Positions 33,540 through 41,971 of a stretch of 64,000 bases of DNA are shown here, one piece after another. Origin of the DNA: Pelomonas sp937871895 (lineage in GTDB: Bacteria; Pseudomonadota; Gammaproteobacteria; Burkholderiales; Burkholderiaceae_C); the NCBI RefSeq assembly GCF_046348265.1, contig NZ_JAXMEO010000014.1. One strand, written 5' to 3'. The position numbers and the translations under genes are program-made. The notes beneath the pieces were generated by a model. The model worked only from the letters and a program-made list of their open reading frames with translations. It was not told the DNA's origin and did no database searches. How positions within the stretch are numbered: the first letter of the stretch is position 1; each line of letters starts with the position of its first letter.

Positions 33540-35759
33540 TCAAGCCCAGCGCAGGTCGCTGCTGGACAGCGGCATCTTGCGCACCCGGTGCCCCGTGGCT
33601 GCAAAGATGGCGTTGCACACCGCCGGCGCCAGCGGCGGGAAGGCGGGTTCCCCGAGCCCGGTGACCGGGAAGTCGGTCTTCAGGAAATGCACATCGATGC
33701 GCGGTGGCGACTCGGCCAGGCGGATCAGCGGGTAGTCGCCAAAGTTGCTCTGCACGATGCGGCCGCCCTCGATGTCGAGTTGCGCGTGCATCAGCGTGCC
33801 GAGCGCGTCGATCACCGAGCCCTGGACCTGGTTCTCGGCGCCGCTGAGGTTGACGATCTGGCCGCCGATGTCGGTGACGACGGTGACGCGATCGACCTTC
33901 AATTCGCCCTCGCGCGAGACCGTGACCTCGGCCACTTGGGCCACATAGCCGCGATGGCTGAACTGGAAGGCAATGCCGCGCCCGCGCCCCCTGGGAAGTG
34001 GAGTGCCCCAGCCGGCGCGCTTTGCAGCCTCTTGCAGCACCGCGCGCATACGCCCCACGTGATAGGGCGCGCCACGGCCATCGCTCGGCGCGACGGTGTC
34101 TTGCTGCCCGAGCAGGTCGAGCCGGAACTGCAGCGGGTCGCGCCCGGCCGCATGCGCCAGCTCGTCGATGAAGCTGTGCACCACCCACGAGAACACATTG
34201 CTGCCCGGCGCGCGCCACGGGCCCATCGGGATGCCGCATTCCAGTGGCGTCTGCTCGATCAGGCAGTTCGGTACCCAGCGGCCGGGGAACTCATCGCCGC
34301 CGAGATAGCCGCCGCTGCCGGGGGCCAGGATGCTCTTGCCTTCGCGCTCGACGCGGTTGGCAAAGGTCACGAAGTGGTCGTGCCAAGCCACCACGCGGCC
34401 TTGTGCATCCACACCGCCGCGCAGGAAGTGGAAGCCGCCGGCCCGGTAGTGGTCGTGCTGGAGGTCGTCTTCGCGCGTCCACACCAGTTGCACGGGCGCA
34501 GCCACACGCTTGGCGATGGCGGCGGCCTCGACGATGTAGTCGGCGCTCAGGCGCCGGCCAAAGCCTCCGCCGCTGCGGGTCATGTGCAGCTTGATCTGCT
34601 CCTTGGGGATGCCAAGCGTGCTGGCCACCAGGTTCTGGCCGGCGCCGGGGTTCTGCGTCGGCGCCCACAGCTCCATCACGCCGTCGTGCCACCAGGCGGT
34701 GCAGTTCTGCGGCTCGATGCTGGCGTGGGAGATGAACGGGTATTCGTAGCGCGCGGTCACCGTCTTGGCGGCGGCCTGCAGCGCGGTGTTCACGTCGCCA
34801 TCGCGCCGGTGCGTGGCGGCACCGGGCTGGGGCCCGAGCGTGTCGGCCTGCTGCACAAAGCCGCGCCAGCTCTGGGTGGCGTAAGGGCCTTCGTCCCAGT
34901 CCACGCGCAGTTGCTTGCGGGCGCTGAGGGCTGCCCAGGTGTGCTCGGCCACGATGGCCACGCCGGGCATCAGGCCATTCAGGTTGCTGGTGCCTTCCAC
35001 GACAAAGGCGTCCCGCACACCGGGCAGGGCCTTGATGGCCTCCAGGTTGGCACTGCGCACCTTGCCACCAAACACCGGGCATTTGACGAAGGTGGCTGTG
35101 AGCTGGCCCGGCTGGCGCACATCGATGCCGAAGAGCGGCTTGCCGGTGACGACGGCCGGGTTGTCCACGCCGCCAATGCGCGTGCCCAGCAGCTTGTAGT
35201 GGCGAGGGTCCTTGAGCTTGACCTCGTCGGCCTTGGGGACCGGCATTTGAGCCGCTGCCGGAACCAGGGCGCCGTAGCCAATCCGCCGTTTGGTCTTCGC
35301 ATGCAGCACGTGGCCAGCTTCGGTGGTCAGTTCGGTCTCGGGCAGCTGCCACTGCGCTGCGGCCGCACGCACCAGCAGCAAGCGCGCCGTGGCGCCCAGG
35401 CGCTGGAAGTCGGTGTAATTGTTGGGTGTGGAGAGCGACCCACCGGCAAACTGGCTGCCATAGGCAGGGTCGAGGTCGCCCTGCTCGACGCGCACGTCCT
35501 GCCAGCGGAGGTCCAGCTCCTCAGCCAGCACCATAGGCAGCGAGGTCTTGATGCCCTGGCCGATCTCGGGCTGCTTGGAGATCAAGGTCACCACGCCGCT
35601 CGTCGCAATGCGGACGAAGGCATTGGGCTTGAACTCGGCCGCTGCGACGAGGCTCTCGGGCTTGCCCACGGCGTCGCTGGCGGCGCGGCTACCCGGCAGC
35701 CACAGGCCCAGCAGCAAGCCGCCGCTGCCTTGCAGGAGTTGTCGGCGCGAGGACTTCAT
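33540..35759 (-). CDS. Molybdenum hydroxylase large subunit (isoquinoline 1-oxidoreductase IorB type)
   Basis: A 739-residue molybdopterin-cytosine-dinucleotide subunit. The N-terminus SSRRQLLQGSGG with a following hydrophobic core is a Tat signal, so the holoenzyme is exported folded. Family motifs include GQGIKTSLPMVLAEEL, GGSLSTPNNYTDF, GGGFGRRLSADYIVEAA (molybdenum-site loop), MGPWRAPGSNVFSWVVHSFIDEL-type segment and, near the C-terminus, GLGEPAFPPLAPAV with the catalytic Glu. This arrangement is that of IorB/aldehyde dehydrogenases of the single-large-subunit type. Paired with the 2Fe-2S subunit through ATGA overlap. Substrate unknown: N-heterocycles or aldehydes are family options. Confidence 0.9.
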   Translation of the reverse strand: MKSSRRQLLQGSGGLLLGLWLPGSRAASDAVGKPESLVAAAEFKPNAFVRIATSGVVTLISKQPEIGQGIKTSLPMVLAEELDLRWQDVRVEQGDLDPAYGSQFAGGSLSTPNNYTDFQRLGATARLLLVRAAAAQWQLPETELTTEAGHVLHAKTKRRIGYGALVPAAAQMPVPKADEVKLKDPRHYKLLGTRIGGVDNPAVVTGKPLFGIDVRQPGQLTATFVKCPVFGGKVRSANLEAIKALPGVRDAFVVEGTSNLNGLMPGVAIVAEHTWAALSARKQLRVDWDEGPYATQSWRGFVQQADTLGPQPGAATHRRDGDVNTALQAAAKTVTARYEYPFISHASIEPQNCTAWWHDGVMELWAPTQNPGAGQNLVASTLGIPKEQIKLHMTRSGGGFGRRLSADYIVEAAAIAKRVAAPVQLVWTREDDLQHDHYRAGGFHFLRGGVDAQGRVVAWHDHFVTFANRVEREGKSILAPGSGGYLGGDEFPGRWVPNCLIEQTPLECGIPMGPWRAPGSNVFSWVVHSFIDELAHAAGRDPLQFRLDLLGQQDTVAPSDGRGAPYHVGRMRAVLQEAAKRAGWGTPLPRGRGRGIAFQFSHRGYVAQVAEVTVSREGELKVDRVTVVTDIGGQIVNLSGAENQVQGSVIDALGTLMHAQLDIEGGRIVQSNFGDYPLIRLAESPPRIDVHFLKTDFPVTGLGEPAFPPLAPAVCNAIFAATGHRVRKMPLSSSDLRWA

Positions 35760-36241
35760 GCCTTCTTCCCCTTGCGGTCCTGCGCGGCAATCTCCGCAGC
35801 GCGGTGCACCCCGGCGCGGATGCGCACATAGGTGGCGCAGCGGCACAGGTGGCCGTTCAGGGCCGCGTCGATGTCGGCATCGCTGGGTTTGGGCCTCTGC
35901 TTGAGCAAGGCCGCCGCGCTCATGATCTGACCGGCCTGGCAGTAGCCGCACTGAGGCACATCGAGTTCGGTCCAGGCGCGCTGCAGCGGGTGCTCGCCCT
36001 TGGCGTCGAGCCCTTCGATGGTCGTGATGTCGAGATTGGCCGCGCCGGACACTGGCAGCAGGCAGCTGCGCGTGGGGGTGCCGTTGATGTGCACGGTGCA
36101 GGCGCCGCACTGGCCAACGCCGCAGCCGTACTTGGTGCCGACGAGGTTCAGCTGGTCGCGCAGGACCCAGAGCAGGGGAGTGTCTGCGGCCACATCAACG
36201 GTGTGCCGCTCGCGGTTCACGCGGAGGGTGTATCGAGGCAT
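35756..36241 (-). CDS. 2Fe-2S subunit of the molybdenum hydroxylase (IorA type)
   Basis: A 161-residue protein with two [2Fe-2S] clusters. The plant-ferredoxin-like N-terminal domain has GCGVGQCGACTVHING plus a later Cys in SCLLPV. The C-terminal four-helix domain has CGYCQAGQIMSAAALL and HLCRCATYVRIRAGV. It transfers electrons from the molybdenum site of its partner. No FAD subunit and no cytochrome subunit is encoded nearby, so the acceptor is probably a cytochrome c-type protein encoded elsewhere (inference). No Tat signal is present, so it would be exported by hitch-hiking with the large subunit. The ATGA overlap implies tight coexpression. Confidence 0.93.
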   Translation of the reverse strand: MPRYTLRVNRERHTVDVAADTPLLWVLRDQLNLVGTKYGCGVGQCGACTVHINGTPTRSCLLPVSGAANLDITTIEGLDAKGEHPLQRAWTELDVPQCGYCQAGQIMSAAALLKQRPKPSDADIDAALNGHLCRCATYVRIRAGVHRAAEIAAQDRKGKKA

Positions 36242-36306
36242 GGCGCGCAGGATACGACGCCAGCTTTTCGGTAGCCATCGGCGCTCGTCGGCAGCCTGAA
36301 AAGCAA

Positions 36307-36334
36307 AAGGGACTTGCCTTGCGGCAAGTCCCTT
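36307..36334 (-). terminator. Intrinsic terminator of the tRNA-Lys pair
   Basis: A perfect 12-bp stem, AAGGGACTTGCC / GGCAAGTCCCTT with loop TTGC. Read on the minus strand it is followed by TTTTGCTTTT, so it ends the leftward tRNA transcript just past tRNA-Lys(CTT). Confidence 0.88.
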
Positions 36335-36342
36335 CTAAAAGT

Positions 36343-36418
36343 TGGTGGGCCCTGTAGGATTCGAACCTACGACCAACGGATTAAGAGTCCGCTGCTCTAC
36401 CAACTGAGCTAAGAGCCC
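36343..36418 (-). tRNA. tRNA-Lys (anticodon CTT)
   Basis: A complete 76-nt cloverleaf with acceptor stem GGGCTCT / AGGGCCC-type pairing, D arm, anticodon loop CTCTTAA (CTT), T arm GTAGG TTCGAAT CCTAC and encoded CCA. Its D and anticodon arms are almost identical to those of the neighbouring tRNA-Lys(TTT). Confidence 0.97.
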
Positions 36419-36424
36419 GTGAGC

Positions 36425-36456
36425 CCATGAGTATAACCATAAACGGCGACTCATGG
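36425..36456 (-). repeat. Inverted repeat in the spacer between the two tRNA-Lys genes
   Basis: CCATGAGT (36425-36432) pairs with ACTCATGG (36449-36456) across a 16-base AT-rich loop. It fills most of the 45-bp spacer and could be a processing hairpin in the tRNA precursor. Confidence 0.5.
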
Positions 36457-36463
36457 AAGCATT

Positions 36464-36539
36464 TGGTGGGTCGTGCAGGATTCGAACCTGCGACCAACGG
36501 ATTAAAAGTCCGCTGCTCTACCGACTGAGCTAACGACCC
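36464..36539 (-). tRNA. tRNA-Lys (anticodon TTT)
   Basis: A complete 76-nt cloverleaf with acceptor start GGGTCGT pairing to ACGACCC, D arm, anticodon loop CTTTTAA (TTT), T arm GCAGG TTCGAAT CCTGC and encoded CCA. It lies upstream of tRNA-Lys(CTT) on the same strand, so the pair is one transcription unit. Confidence 0.97.
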
Positions 36540-36636
36540 TTGAAAGGGGCCGTTGCCGGCTCCCTTCCGACCCCTGGTGCGCGTGTCACTGGCCTTTGGG
36601 GGCCAGGGAAGCAAGCTGCGCCAGGGAAAGCCCGCG

Positions 36637-36642
36637 ATTATA
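36637..36642 (-). promoter_or_regulatory. Candidate -10 box for the tRNA-Lys operon
   Basis: On the minus strand the bases read TATAAT, a perfect -10 hexamer, in an otherwise GC-rich stretch about 100 bp upstream of tRNA-Lys(TTT). The -35 region (near 36660) is poor (CTGAAG). No gene separates it from the tRNA. Confidence 0.55.
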
Positions 36643-36661
36643 GACGGCTGGAAGGGTGCCT

Positions 36662-37465
36662 TCAGGCTGCGCTGGCGCTGCGGGCCAGGAACTGGCGTTG
36701 CAGTTCGGTGGCGGCGCAGAGCCCGAAGGCCGCGGTGACGCTGACGCTGGAGCCGTAGCCGGCACAGTTCAGGCTGCCATCCACCGCGCAGCTTTCGCCG
36801 TCGGCCTCGGGGCGCTGCACGGCCTCGCGAGAGAAAACGCAGGGCGTGCCGATGCGGCCATTGCGCGGGGCGCCTGCGTGTTTGCGCAGGCGTTGGCGCA
36901 GCGAGGCGAGCAGCGGGTCGTGCGTGACCTCGGCGAGGTCAGCGATTTCCACGGCCTGCGGGAGCCGCTTACCGCCTGCAGCGCCCACGCAGACAAAGGG
37001 CAGTTGGCACTGCCGTGCCCAGTCGGCCAGCGTGGCTTTGGCGCGCATCTGGTCGCAGGCGTCGATGAGACCGTCGATCTGCCCGTCGAGCCCGGCACCC
37101 GTCAGCAGGGCAGGCCAGTTGTCGGGCTCGACGAATTCTTCGATAAGGTGGACGCGGCAGCCTGGATGGATGTCGGCAATGCGCTGGCGCAGGGCCTCGA
37201 TCTTGGCTTGGCCGACGGTGCTGCCCAGCGCCTGGATCTGGCGGTTGATGTTGGACTCGGCGACCTGGTCGAAGTCGATCAAGGTCAACTCGGCGCAACC
37301 GCTGCGGGCCAGAGCCTCGACGGCCCATGAGCCCACACCGCCCACGCCGACGACGGCGAAGCGGCCCGCGCGCAGGCGCTGGTAGCCATCAGGTCCGTAG
37401 AGGCGACGCAGGCCGCCGAAGCGGCGTTCGAGGTCTGCGTCGTCGTCAGCGGCGGCCAGGTTCAC
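36662..37465 (-). CDS. tcdA: tRNA threonylcarbamoyladenosine dehydratase
   Basis: A 267-residue E1-like (ThiF/MoeB superfamily) protein of the TcdA/CsdL group, which uses ATP to cyclise t6A37 to ct6A in tRNAs reading ANN codons. It has the nucleotide-binding VVGVGGVGSWAVEALARSG, the arginine finger region LIDFDQVAESNINRQ, IDACDQMRAKATL and the late segment VSVTAAFGLCAATE. Length matches the family. The start overlaps the cpoB stop as ATGA. Its position at the end of the pal-cpoB unit has no obvious functional reason. Two tRNA-Lys genes, whose products carry t6A37, lie just downstream. Confidence 0.94.
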   Translation of the reverse strand: MNLAAADDDADLERRFGGLRRLYGPDGYQRLRAGRFAVVGVGGVGSWAVEALARSGCAELTLIDFDQVAESNINRQIQALGSTVGQAKIEALRQRIADIHPGCRVHLIEEFVEPDNWPALLTGAGLDGQIDGLIDACDQMRAKATLADWARQCQLPFVCVGAAGGKRLPQAVEIADLAEVTHDPLLASLRQRLRKHAGAPRNGRIGTPCVFSREAVQRPEADGESCAVDGSLNCAGYGSSVSVTAAFGLCAATELQRQFLARSASAA

Positions 37466-38256
37466 TTGAGACCGACGAGGCGTTCCTTGGCGGCCTTGGC
37501 GGCTTCGGTGCCTGGGTAGGCCTTGATCAGGTCTTCCAGGCTGCGGCGTGCGGTCTTGTTGTCCTTGAGCTCGATCTGGCAGTTGGCCAGGGCAAGCAGG
37601 GCTTCAGGTGCGCGCGGGTGCTCAGGGTTGCCGGCAATGAAGGCCTTGAAGGTCGCGATGGCGTCCTTGTAGTCGCGCTTGCCGTACTGGGCACTGCCGA
37701 GCCAGAAGCGGACCGAGTCGGTGTAGCCACTGGCGGAGAAGCGCTTCTGGAAGGACTGCAAGGCGCTGACAGCGTCGGCGAACTCCCCTCGGCGTACCAG
37801 GCCGATGGCGGCTTCGTACTGGCGGCGCTCTTCGGGGTCGGCCTGGAACTCGCGGCCATCGAGGCTGACCTTCTGCGGCTCCAGCGGCTTGAGGCGGGAG
37901 TCCAGGGTCTGGGCCTGGTCGGCCAGGCGGCGCTGCGTCTCGGAGAGGTCGCGCGCGAGCTGTTCGTTCTGGCCGCGCAGCTTGGCGATCTCGCCGCGCA
38001 GGGCTTCGATCTGGCTGTTCAGGTCCAGCAGGCTGCGGCGCAGCGTGCCGACCTGGTCCTGCAACTGCGTGTTGAGTGCTTCGTGGCGCGCCTTGGCGGC
38101 TTCGTCGGCGGCCTGGAGCTGCTTGCGCAGGTCCAGGATGGCCTTGCGAGCCTCTTCGTCTTCAAAGAGGCCCGCACGGGCCGGGCCGCAGACGCTGGCG
38201 CCGAGAGCAATGGCCAGGGCGGACACCCGCAGCAGATGGCGGGGTGCCAGGCGCAT
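37462..38256 (-). CDS. cpoB: Cell division coordinator CpoB (YbgF)
   Basis: A 264-residue periplasmic protein. The signal peptide ends at about GPARAG (residue 28). A coiled-coil segment follows (about 30-115; ILDLRKQLQAADEAAK, LRRSLLDLNSQIEAL, trimerisation in the family). Three TPR repeats fill the C-terminus (YEAAIGLVRRGEFADAV, RFWLGSAQYGKRDYKDAI, PEALLALANCQIELKD). CpoB couples outer-membrane constriction by Tol-Pal with peptidoglycan synthesis. It is joined to pal by TGATG and to tcdA by ATGA. Confidence 0.94.
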   Translation of the reverse strand: MRLAPRHLLRVSALAIALGASVCGPARAGLFEDEEARKAILDLRKQLQAADEAAKARHEALNTQLQDQVGTLRRSLLDLNSQIEALRGEIAKLRGQNEQLARDLSETQRRLADQAQTLDSRLKPLEPQKVSLDGREFQADPEERRQYEAAIGLVRRGEFADAVSALQSFQKRFSASGYTDSVRFWLGSAQYGKRDYKDAIATFKAFIAGNPEHPRAPEALLALANCQIELKDNKTARRSLEDLIKAYPGTEAAKAAKERLVGLK

Positions 38257-38786
38257 CACTTGTCCTTCAGTTCGACGCGGCGGTTCTTGGCCCAGGCGGC
38301 TTCATCGCTGCCTTGAGCGGCGGGGCGCTCCTTGCCGAAGCTGACCGACTCGATCTGGCCGCCTGAGGCGCCCAGCAGGGTCAGGGACTTGGCCACGGAC
38401 TCGGCGCGGCGCTGACCCAGGGCCAGGTTGTATTCGCGGCCACCGCGCTCGTCGGTGTGGCCTTCGAGCAGCAGGTTGACCTTCTTGTCCTTGGTCAGGC
38501 GGTTGGCGTGCTTGGCGACGGTGTCCTGGTACTCGGGCTTGACGGCGTCGCTGTCGAAGTCGAAGTAGATGACGCGGGAGTTGGCGACCGAAGCCAGTAG
38601 CTCGGCGCTCAGGTCCACTTGCTTGACCGCGGATTCGGCGGGCTTGGGTTCAACCTTGGGCTGAACCGGGGTGGGCGTTTGGTCAGCCTTGACCACCGGG
38701 GCGGGGTCTTCGAGCTTCACGGTCGAGCCGCAGCCGACCAGGGCGGCAGCGGCGACAAAGGACAGGGCGAAGCGGGCGAGTTTCAT
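38256..38786 (-). CDS. pal: Peptidoglycan-associated lipoprotein Pal
   Basis: A 176-residue lipoprotein. The signal ends in lipobox LVGC (Cys about residue 19), followed by a Pro-rich tether to about 65. The OmpA-like domain has VIYFDFDSDAVKPEY and the peptidoglycan-binding NLLLEGHTDERGGREYNLALGQRRAESV. It anchors the outer membrane to the cell wall and works with TolB. ATG 38786 (MKLARFALSF) was chosen because GTGGAG lies at the right distance; ATG 38795 would sit on that site. Confidence 0.96.
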   Translation of the reverse strand: MKLARFALSFVAAAALVGCGSTVKLEDPAPVVKADQTPTPVQPKVEPKPAESAVKQVDLSAELLASVANSRVIYFDFDSDAVKPEYQDTVAKHANRLTKDKKVNLLLEGHTDERGGREYNLALGQRRAESVAKSLTLLGASGGQIESVSFGKERPAAQGSDEAAWAKNRRVELKDK

Positions 38787-38924
38787 GTGAGGCATCTCCA
38801 CGAGAACAGATTCAGAAAGCTGGGCACGCAAACGGTGCGGGCCTCGGATTGTCCAACAACTGGTGCGCGCAGCCATGCAAAGGAAGGTAAGGACGGTGAC
38901 GCAGGCACCAGAAATGCGCAGGCT

Positions 38925-40193
38925 TCAGCGCCCAAACGGCCCCCAGGCCGGCTCGCGCACCTGTGCGACGGTGACCAGCAGTGGCACTTTGTTCTTGCCG
39001 TCGAGGGTGGTGGTCATCAAGACCTCCTTGCCGCCAGCGCGGGTGGCATAGGCGATCAGGCGTCCGTTGGGCGCGAAGCTCGGGCTTTCGTCGTCGCTGC
39101 TTTCGCTGATCTGCTGGGCCTGGCCGGTGGCGAGGTCCATCACGCTCAAGCGGAAGGCGCCGCTCTGGCGGGTGATGTAGGCCATGGTGCGGCCGTCGGG
39201 GCTGATGGCCGGGCTGATGTTGTAGTTGCCGGTGAAGGTCACGCGCTCGGCGCTGCCGCCGCCAGACGGCATGCGGTAGACCTGCGGGCCGCCGCCCCGG
39301 TCGCTGACGAAATAGATCTGCCGGCCGTCGGGGGTGAACACGGCCTCAGTGTCGATGGAACTGGTCTGGGTCAGGCGGCGCAGGCCGCTGCCGTCGCGGT
39401 TGATCAGGAAGAGCTGGGTGCCGCCCTCGCGCGAGAGGCTGAGCGCCAATTGCTGGCCGTCGGGTGACCAGGCCGGCGCGCTGTTGGTGCCTTTGAAGTC
39501 GGCCAGCAAGCGGCGTTGGCCGGTCTGGATGTCCTGCACGCGCACGGTGGCCTTGCCGCTCTCGAAGCTGGCGTAGGCCAGCTCGCGCCCATTCGGGGCC
39601 CACGCCGGCGAGATGATGGACTCGGGGCTGGTCAGCGCGACGCGGGCGCTTTCGCCGTCGGCATCCGCGATGACGAGCTGGTAGCGCGAGCCCAGCTTGG
39701 TCACATAGGCCATGCGGGTCGCAAAGACGCCGCGCTCGCCGGTGATCTTCTGGAAGATGGAATCGGCGATGCGGTGCGCCGCCAGGCGCAGGTCCTCGGC
39801 GACCACGGCGTGGGATTCGCCAATCAGGTCCGAGCGATTGACCGTGTCCCAGAGCTTGTAGCGCACGTCAAAGCGGCCGTCGGCCAGGCGGGTGATGGAG
39901 CCGCCCACCAGCGCATCGGCGCCGCGCCCGCGCCAGTCGGCCCAAGCGGGGGTGCTGGTCTCGGCGAGCGGGAAGCCGGCGGGCGCGTCGATGCTGCGAA
40001 AGAGGCCGCTGCGCTCCAGGTCGGCGCGGATGATGGCGGCGATGGGCTGCGGAGTCTTGGCCTCGTCGCGGAACTCGGCCACCGTGATGGGGAAGCGCGT
40101 GCTGCCGACGCCGGCAATCTCGACGCGCAGTTGGGCCCAGGCCGGCATGGCCATCGCGGCCAGCGCAGCCAAACTGTGTCGACGTTGGATCAT
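38925..40193 (-). CDS. tolB: Tol-Pal system beta-propeller protein TolB
   Basis: A 422-residue periplasmic protein. The signal is MIQRRHSLAALAAMAMPAWAQ. The N-terminal domain (about 22-150) contains GVGSTRFPITVAEF, IIRADLERSGLFR and WRGRGADALVGG. The six-bladed propeller shows repeated (S/A)PAWSPDG(Q/R) blades such as IISPAWAPNGRELAYASFE, APAWSPDGQQLAL and ISPAISPDGRTMAYI. TolB links Pal to the inner-membrane TolQRA complex. tolQ, tolR and tolA, which normally precede it, are replaced here by a chemoreceptor gene. A perfect inverted repeat CCTGGGG/CCCCAGG (40203-40235) lies in the leader. Confidence 0.95.
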   Translation of the reverse strand: MIQRRHSLAALAAMAMPAWAQLRVEIAGVGSTRFPITVAEFRDEAKTPQPIAAIIRADLERSGLFRSIDAPAGFPLAETSTPAWADWRGRGADALVGGSITRLADGRFDVRYKLWDTVNRSDLIGESHAVVAEDLRLAAHRIADSIFQKITGERGVFATRMAYVTKLGSRYQLVIADADGESARVALTSPESIISPAWAPNGRELAYASFESGKATVRVQDIQTGQRRLLADFKGTNSAPAWSPDGQQLALSLSREGGTQLFLINRDGSGLRRLTQTSSIDTEAVFTPDGRQIYFVSDRGGGPQVYRMPSGGGSAERVTFTGNYNISPAISPDGRTMAYITRQSGAFRLSVMDLATGQAQQISESSDDESPSFAPNGRLIAYATRAGGKEVLMTTTLDGKNKVPLLVTVAQVREPAWGPFGR

Positions 40194-40276
40194 GTCTCTC
40201 GTCCTGGGGAAATCCGGCGACGATTCTGCCCCAGGGGAGGGCGTCACCCGGAGGTCACGCCCCGGCGGGTGTGGGC

Positions 40277-41833
40277 CTATCGCAGACGAAAGACGGCAAC
40301 GGCGTTCACCATGGTCTCGGCCTGCTGCTTGAGGCTCTCGGCCGCTGCGGCGCTTTCTTCCACCAGGGCGGCGTTTTGCTGGGTGACCTTGTCCATCTGG
40401 GTGATGGCCTCGCCGACCTGCGTCACGCCGCTGCTTTGCTCGGCGCTGGACGAGGCGATCTCGCCCATGATCTGCGTGACGCGGGCGATGCTGTCGACGA
40501 TCTCGTTCATGGTGGTGCCGGCCTGGTCGGCCAGCGCACTGCCGGCGGCCACACGCTCCACGCTGTTGTTGATCAAGCTCTTGATCTCCTTGGCGGCCTC
40601 GGCCGAGCGCTGGGCCAGCACGCGCACCTCGCCCGCCACCACGGCAAAGCCCCGGCCCTGCTCGCCCGCGCGGGCGGCTTCCACGGCGGCGTTCAGCGCC
40701 AGGATGTTGGTCTGGAAGGCAATGCCATCGATCACGCCAATGATGTCGGCGATCTTCTTGCTGGCCTGGTCGATGCCGCGCATGGTGTCCACCACCTGGC
40801 TCACCACGGAGCCGCCGCGTGCGGCGATGTCGGAGGCGTTTTGCGCCAGGTCGTTGGCGGTGCGGGCGCTGTCGGAGTTCTGGCGCACGGTGGTGCCCAA
40901 CTCGTCCATGGTGGCCGCCGTCTGCTGCAGCGCGCTGGCCTGCTCTTCGGTGCGTTGGCTCAGGTCGGCGTTGCCCGTGGCCACCTGCTGAGAGCCGGTG
41001 GCGATGGAGTCGCTGCTGTTGCGCACCGTGCTGACGATCTGGGCCAGGTTGTTGTTCATCTCGCTCAGCGCGCGCAGCAGGTCAGCCACTTCGTCGCGGC
41101 CCTGGGCATCGATGGTGCTGGAGAGGTCGCCCGCCGAAACGGTCTTGGCCACCTCGACGGCCGAATGCAGCCGGCTGGTGATGCGCCTTGTGATGGCCAG
41201 AGCCATGGCGGCGCCAAAGCCGATGGCCACCAGCAGCAGGATGACGGTGCTGCTCACGGCGGTTGAATAGATTTTCTGGGCCAAGGTTCGTTCGGCATTG
41301 GCGCCATCGATATTGATGGCCACGCAGCGCTCCAGCGCGCTGATGAATTCGGTGAAGGCCTTGTTGCTGCCCTCACTGGCGAGGTCCCGGGCCTGGTCCA
41401 AGCCCTTGTCGCCTTGGTTGGACAGCTCCAGCAGACTGTCATGCGTGCGCAGGACCTCGCGCAGTTGCTTCTGCATCACGTCGGCCAGGGCTTGCTCCTC
41501 GGGGGAGCTGACCAGATCCAGATAGGCCTTGAGCGCCGGTTCCAACTTCTGCTTGACCAGTTCGTCATGCTCCATCTGCAGGCGCTTCTTGTCGGCCAGG
41601 TCGGGCTCCAGCACGTGGATGAGCACGCGACGGCGCTCGGTGTTGGCGGTGGCTTCGAGCACTGAGAGCGCCTTGACGCTCGGCAGCCAGTTGTCGGCGA
41701 ACTGCACGACGTTGCCATTGATCTGGCGCATCTGATAGAGGCCGATGGCGCCGATCAGGCAGGTGATCAAGATGCCGATGCCAAAGCCCAGGTAGAGCTG
41801 GGTGCCGATGCGCGTGCGAGCGAGGAATCCCAT
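40277..41833 (-). CDS. Methyl-accepting chemotaxis protein
   Basis: A 518-residue chemoreceptor of the Tar/Tsr layout: membrane helix about 12-33, periplasmic four-helix-bundle sensor (about 35-190; the NWLPSVKALSVLEA start is typical), second helix about 192-212, HAMP (RITSRLHSAVEVAKTVSAGDL) and cytoplasmic signalling domain. The hairpin tip reads VIDGIAFQTNILALNAAVEA, followed by GEQGRGFAVVAGEVRVLAQRS. The methylation helices are rich in Gln/Glu pairs such as QRTEEQASALQQTAATMDEL. There is no C-terminal CheR-tethering pentapeptide. Ligand unknown; no other chemotaxis genes are in this window. Confidence 0.95.
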   Translation of the reverse strand: MGFLARTRIGTQLYLGFGIGILITCLIGAIGLYQMRQINGNVVQFADNWLPSVKALSVLEATANTERRRVLIHVLEPDLADKKRLQMEHDELVKQKLEPALKAYLDLVSSPEEQALADVMQKQLREVLRTHDSLLELSNQGDKGLDQARDLASEGSNKAFTEFISALERCVAINIDGANAERTLAQKIYSTAVSSTVILLLVAIGFGAAMALAITRRITSRLHSAVEVAKTVSAGDLSSTIDAQGRDEVADLLRALSEMNNNLAQIVSTVRNSSDSIATGSQQVATGNADLSQRTEEQASALQQTAATMDELGTTVRQNSDSARTANDLAQNASDIAARGGSVVSQVVDTMRGIDQASKKIADIIGVIDGIAFQTNILALNAAVEAARAGEQGRGFAVVAGEVRVLAQRSAEAAKEIKSLINNSVERVAAGSALADQAGTTMNEIVDSIARVTQIMGEIASSSAEQSSGVTQVGEAITQMDKVTQQNAALVEESAAAAESLKQQAETMVNAVAVFRLR

Positions 41834-41971
41834 GTGACCTCCAGGAGACCGGGGCCGCCTTGAAAGGGGCGGCCTGCCGCAGTCAGATCAAGGATTCGAG
41901 CGCCGGACGGCGTGGCGCGCAAGCACCTGCAAGGCAGCAGACGGACTAACCCACTTGCGCTGCGCACAAGT

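Noticed and set aside
33588..35831. A 747-codon open frame antisense to the molybdenum hydroxylase large subunit
   Set aside because: It has low-complexity His/Gly/Ala composition and no family features, while the opposite strand encodes a complete enzyme with a Tat signal.
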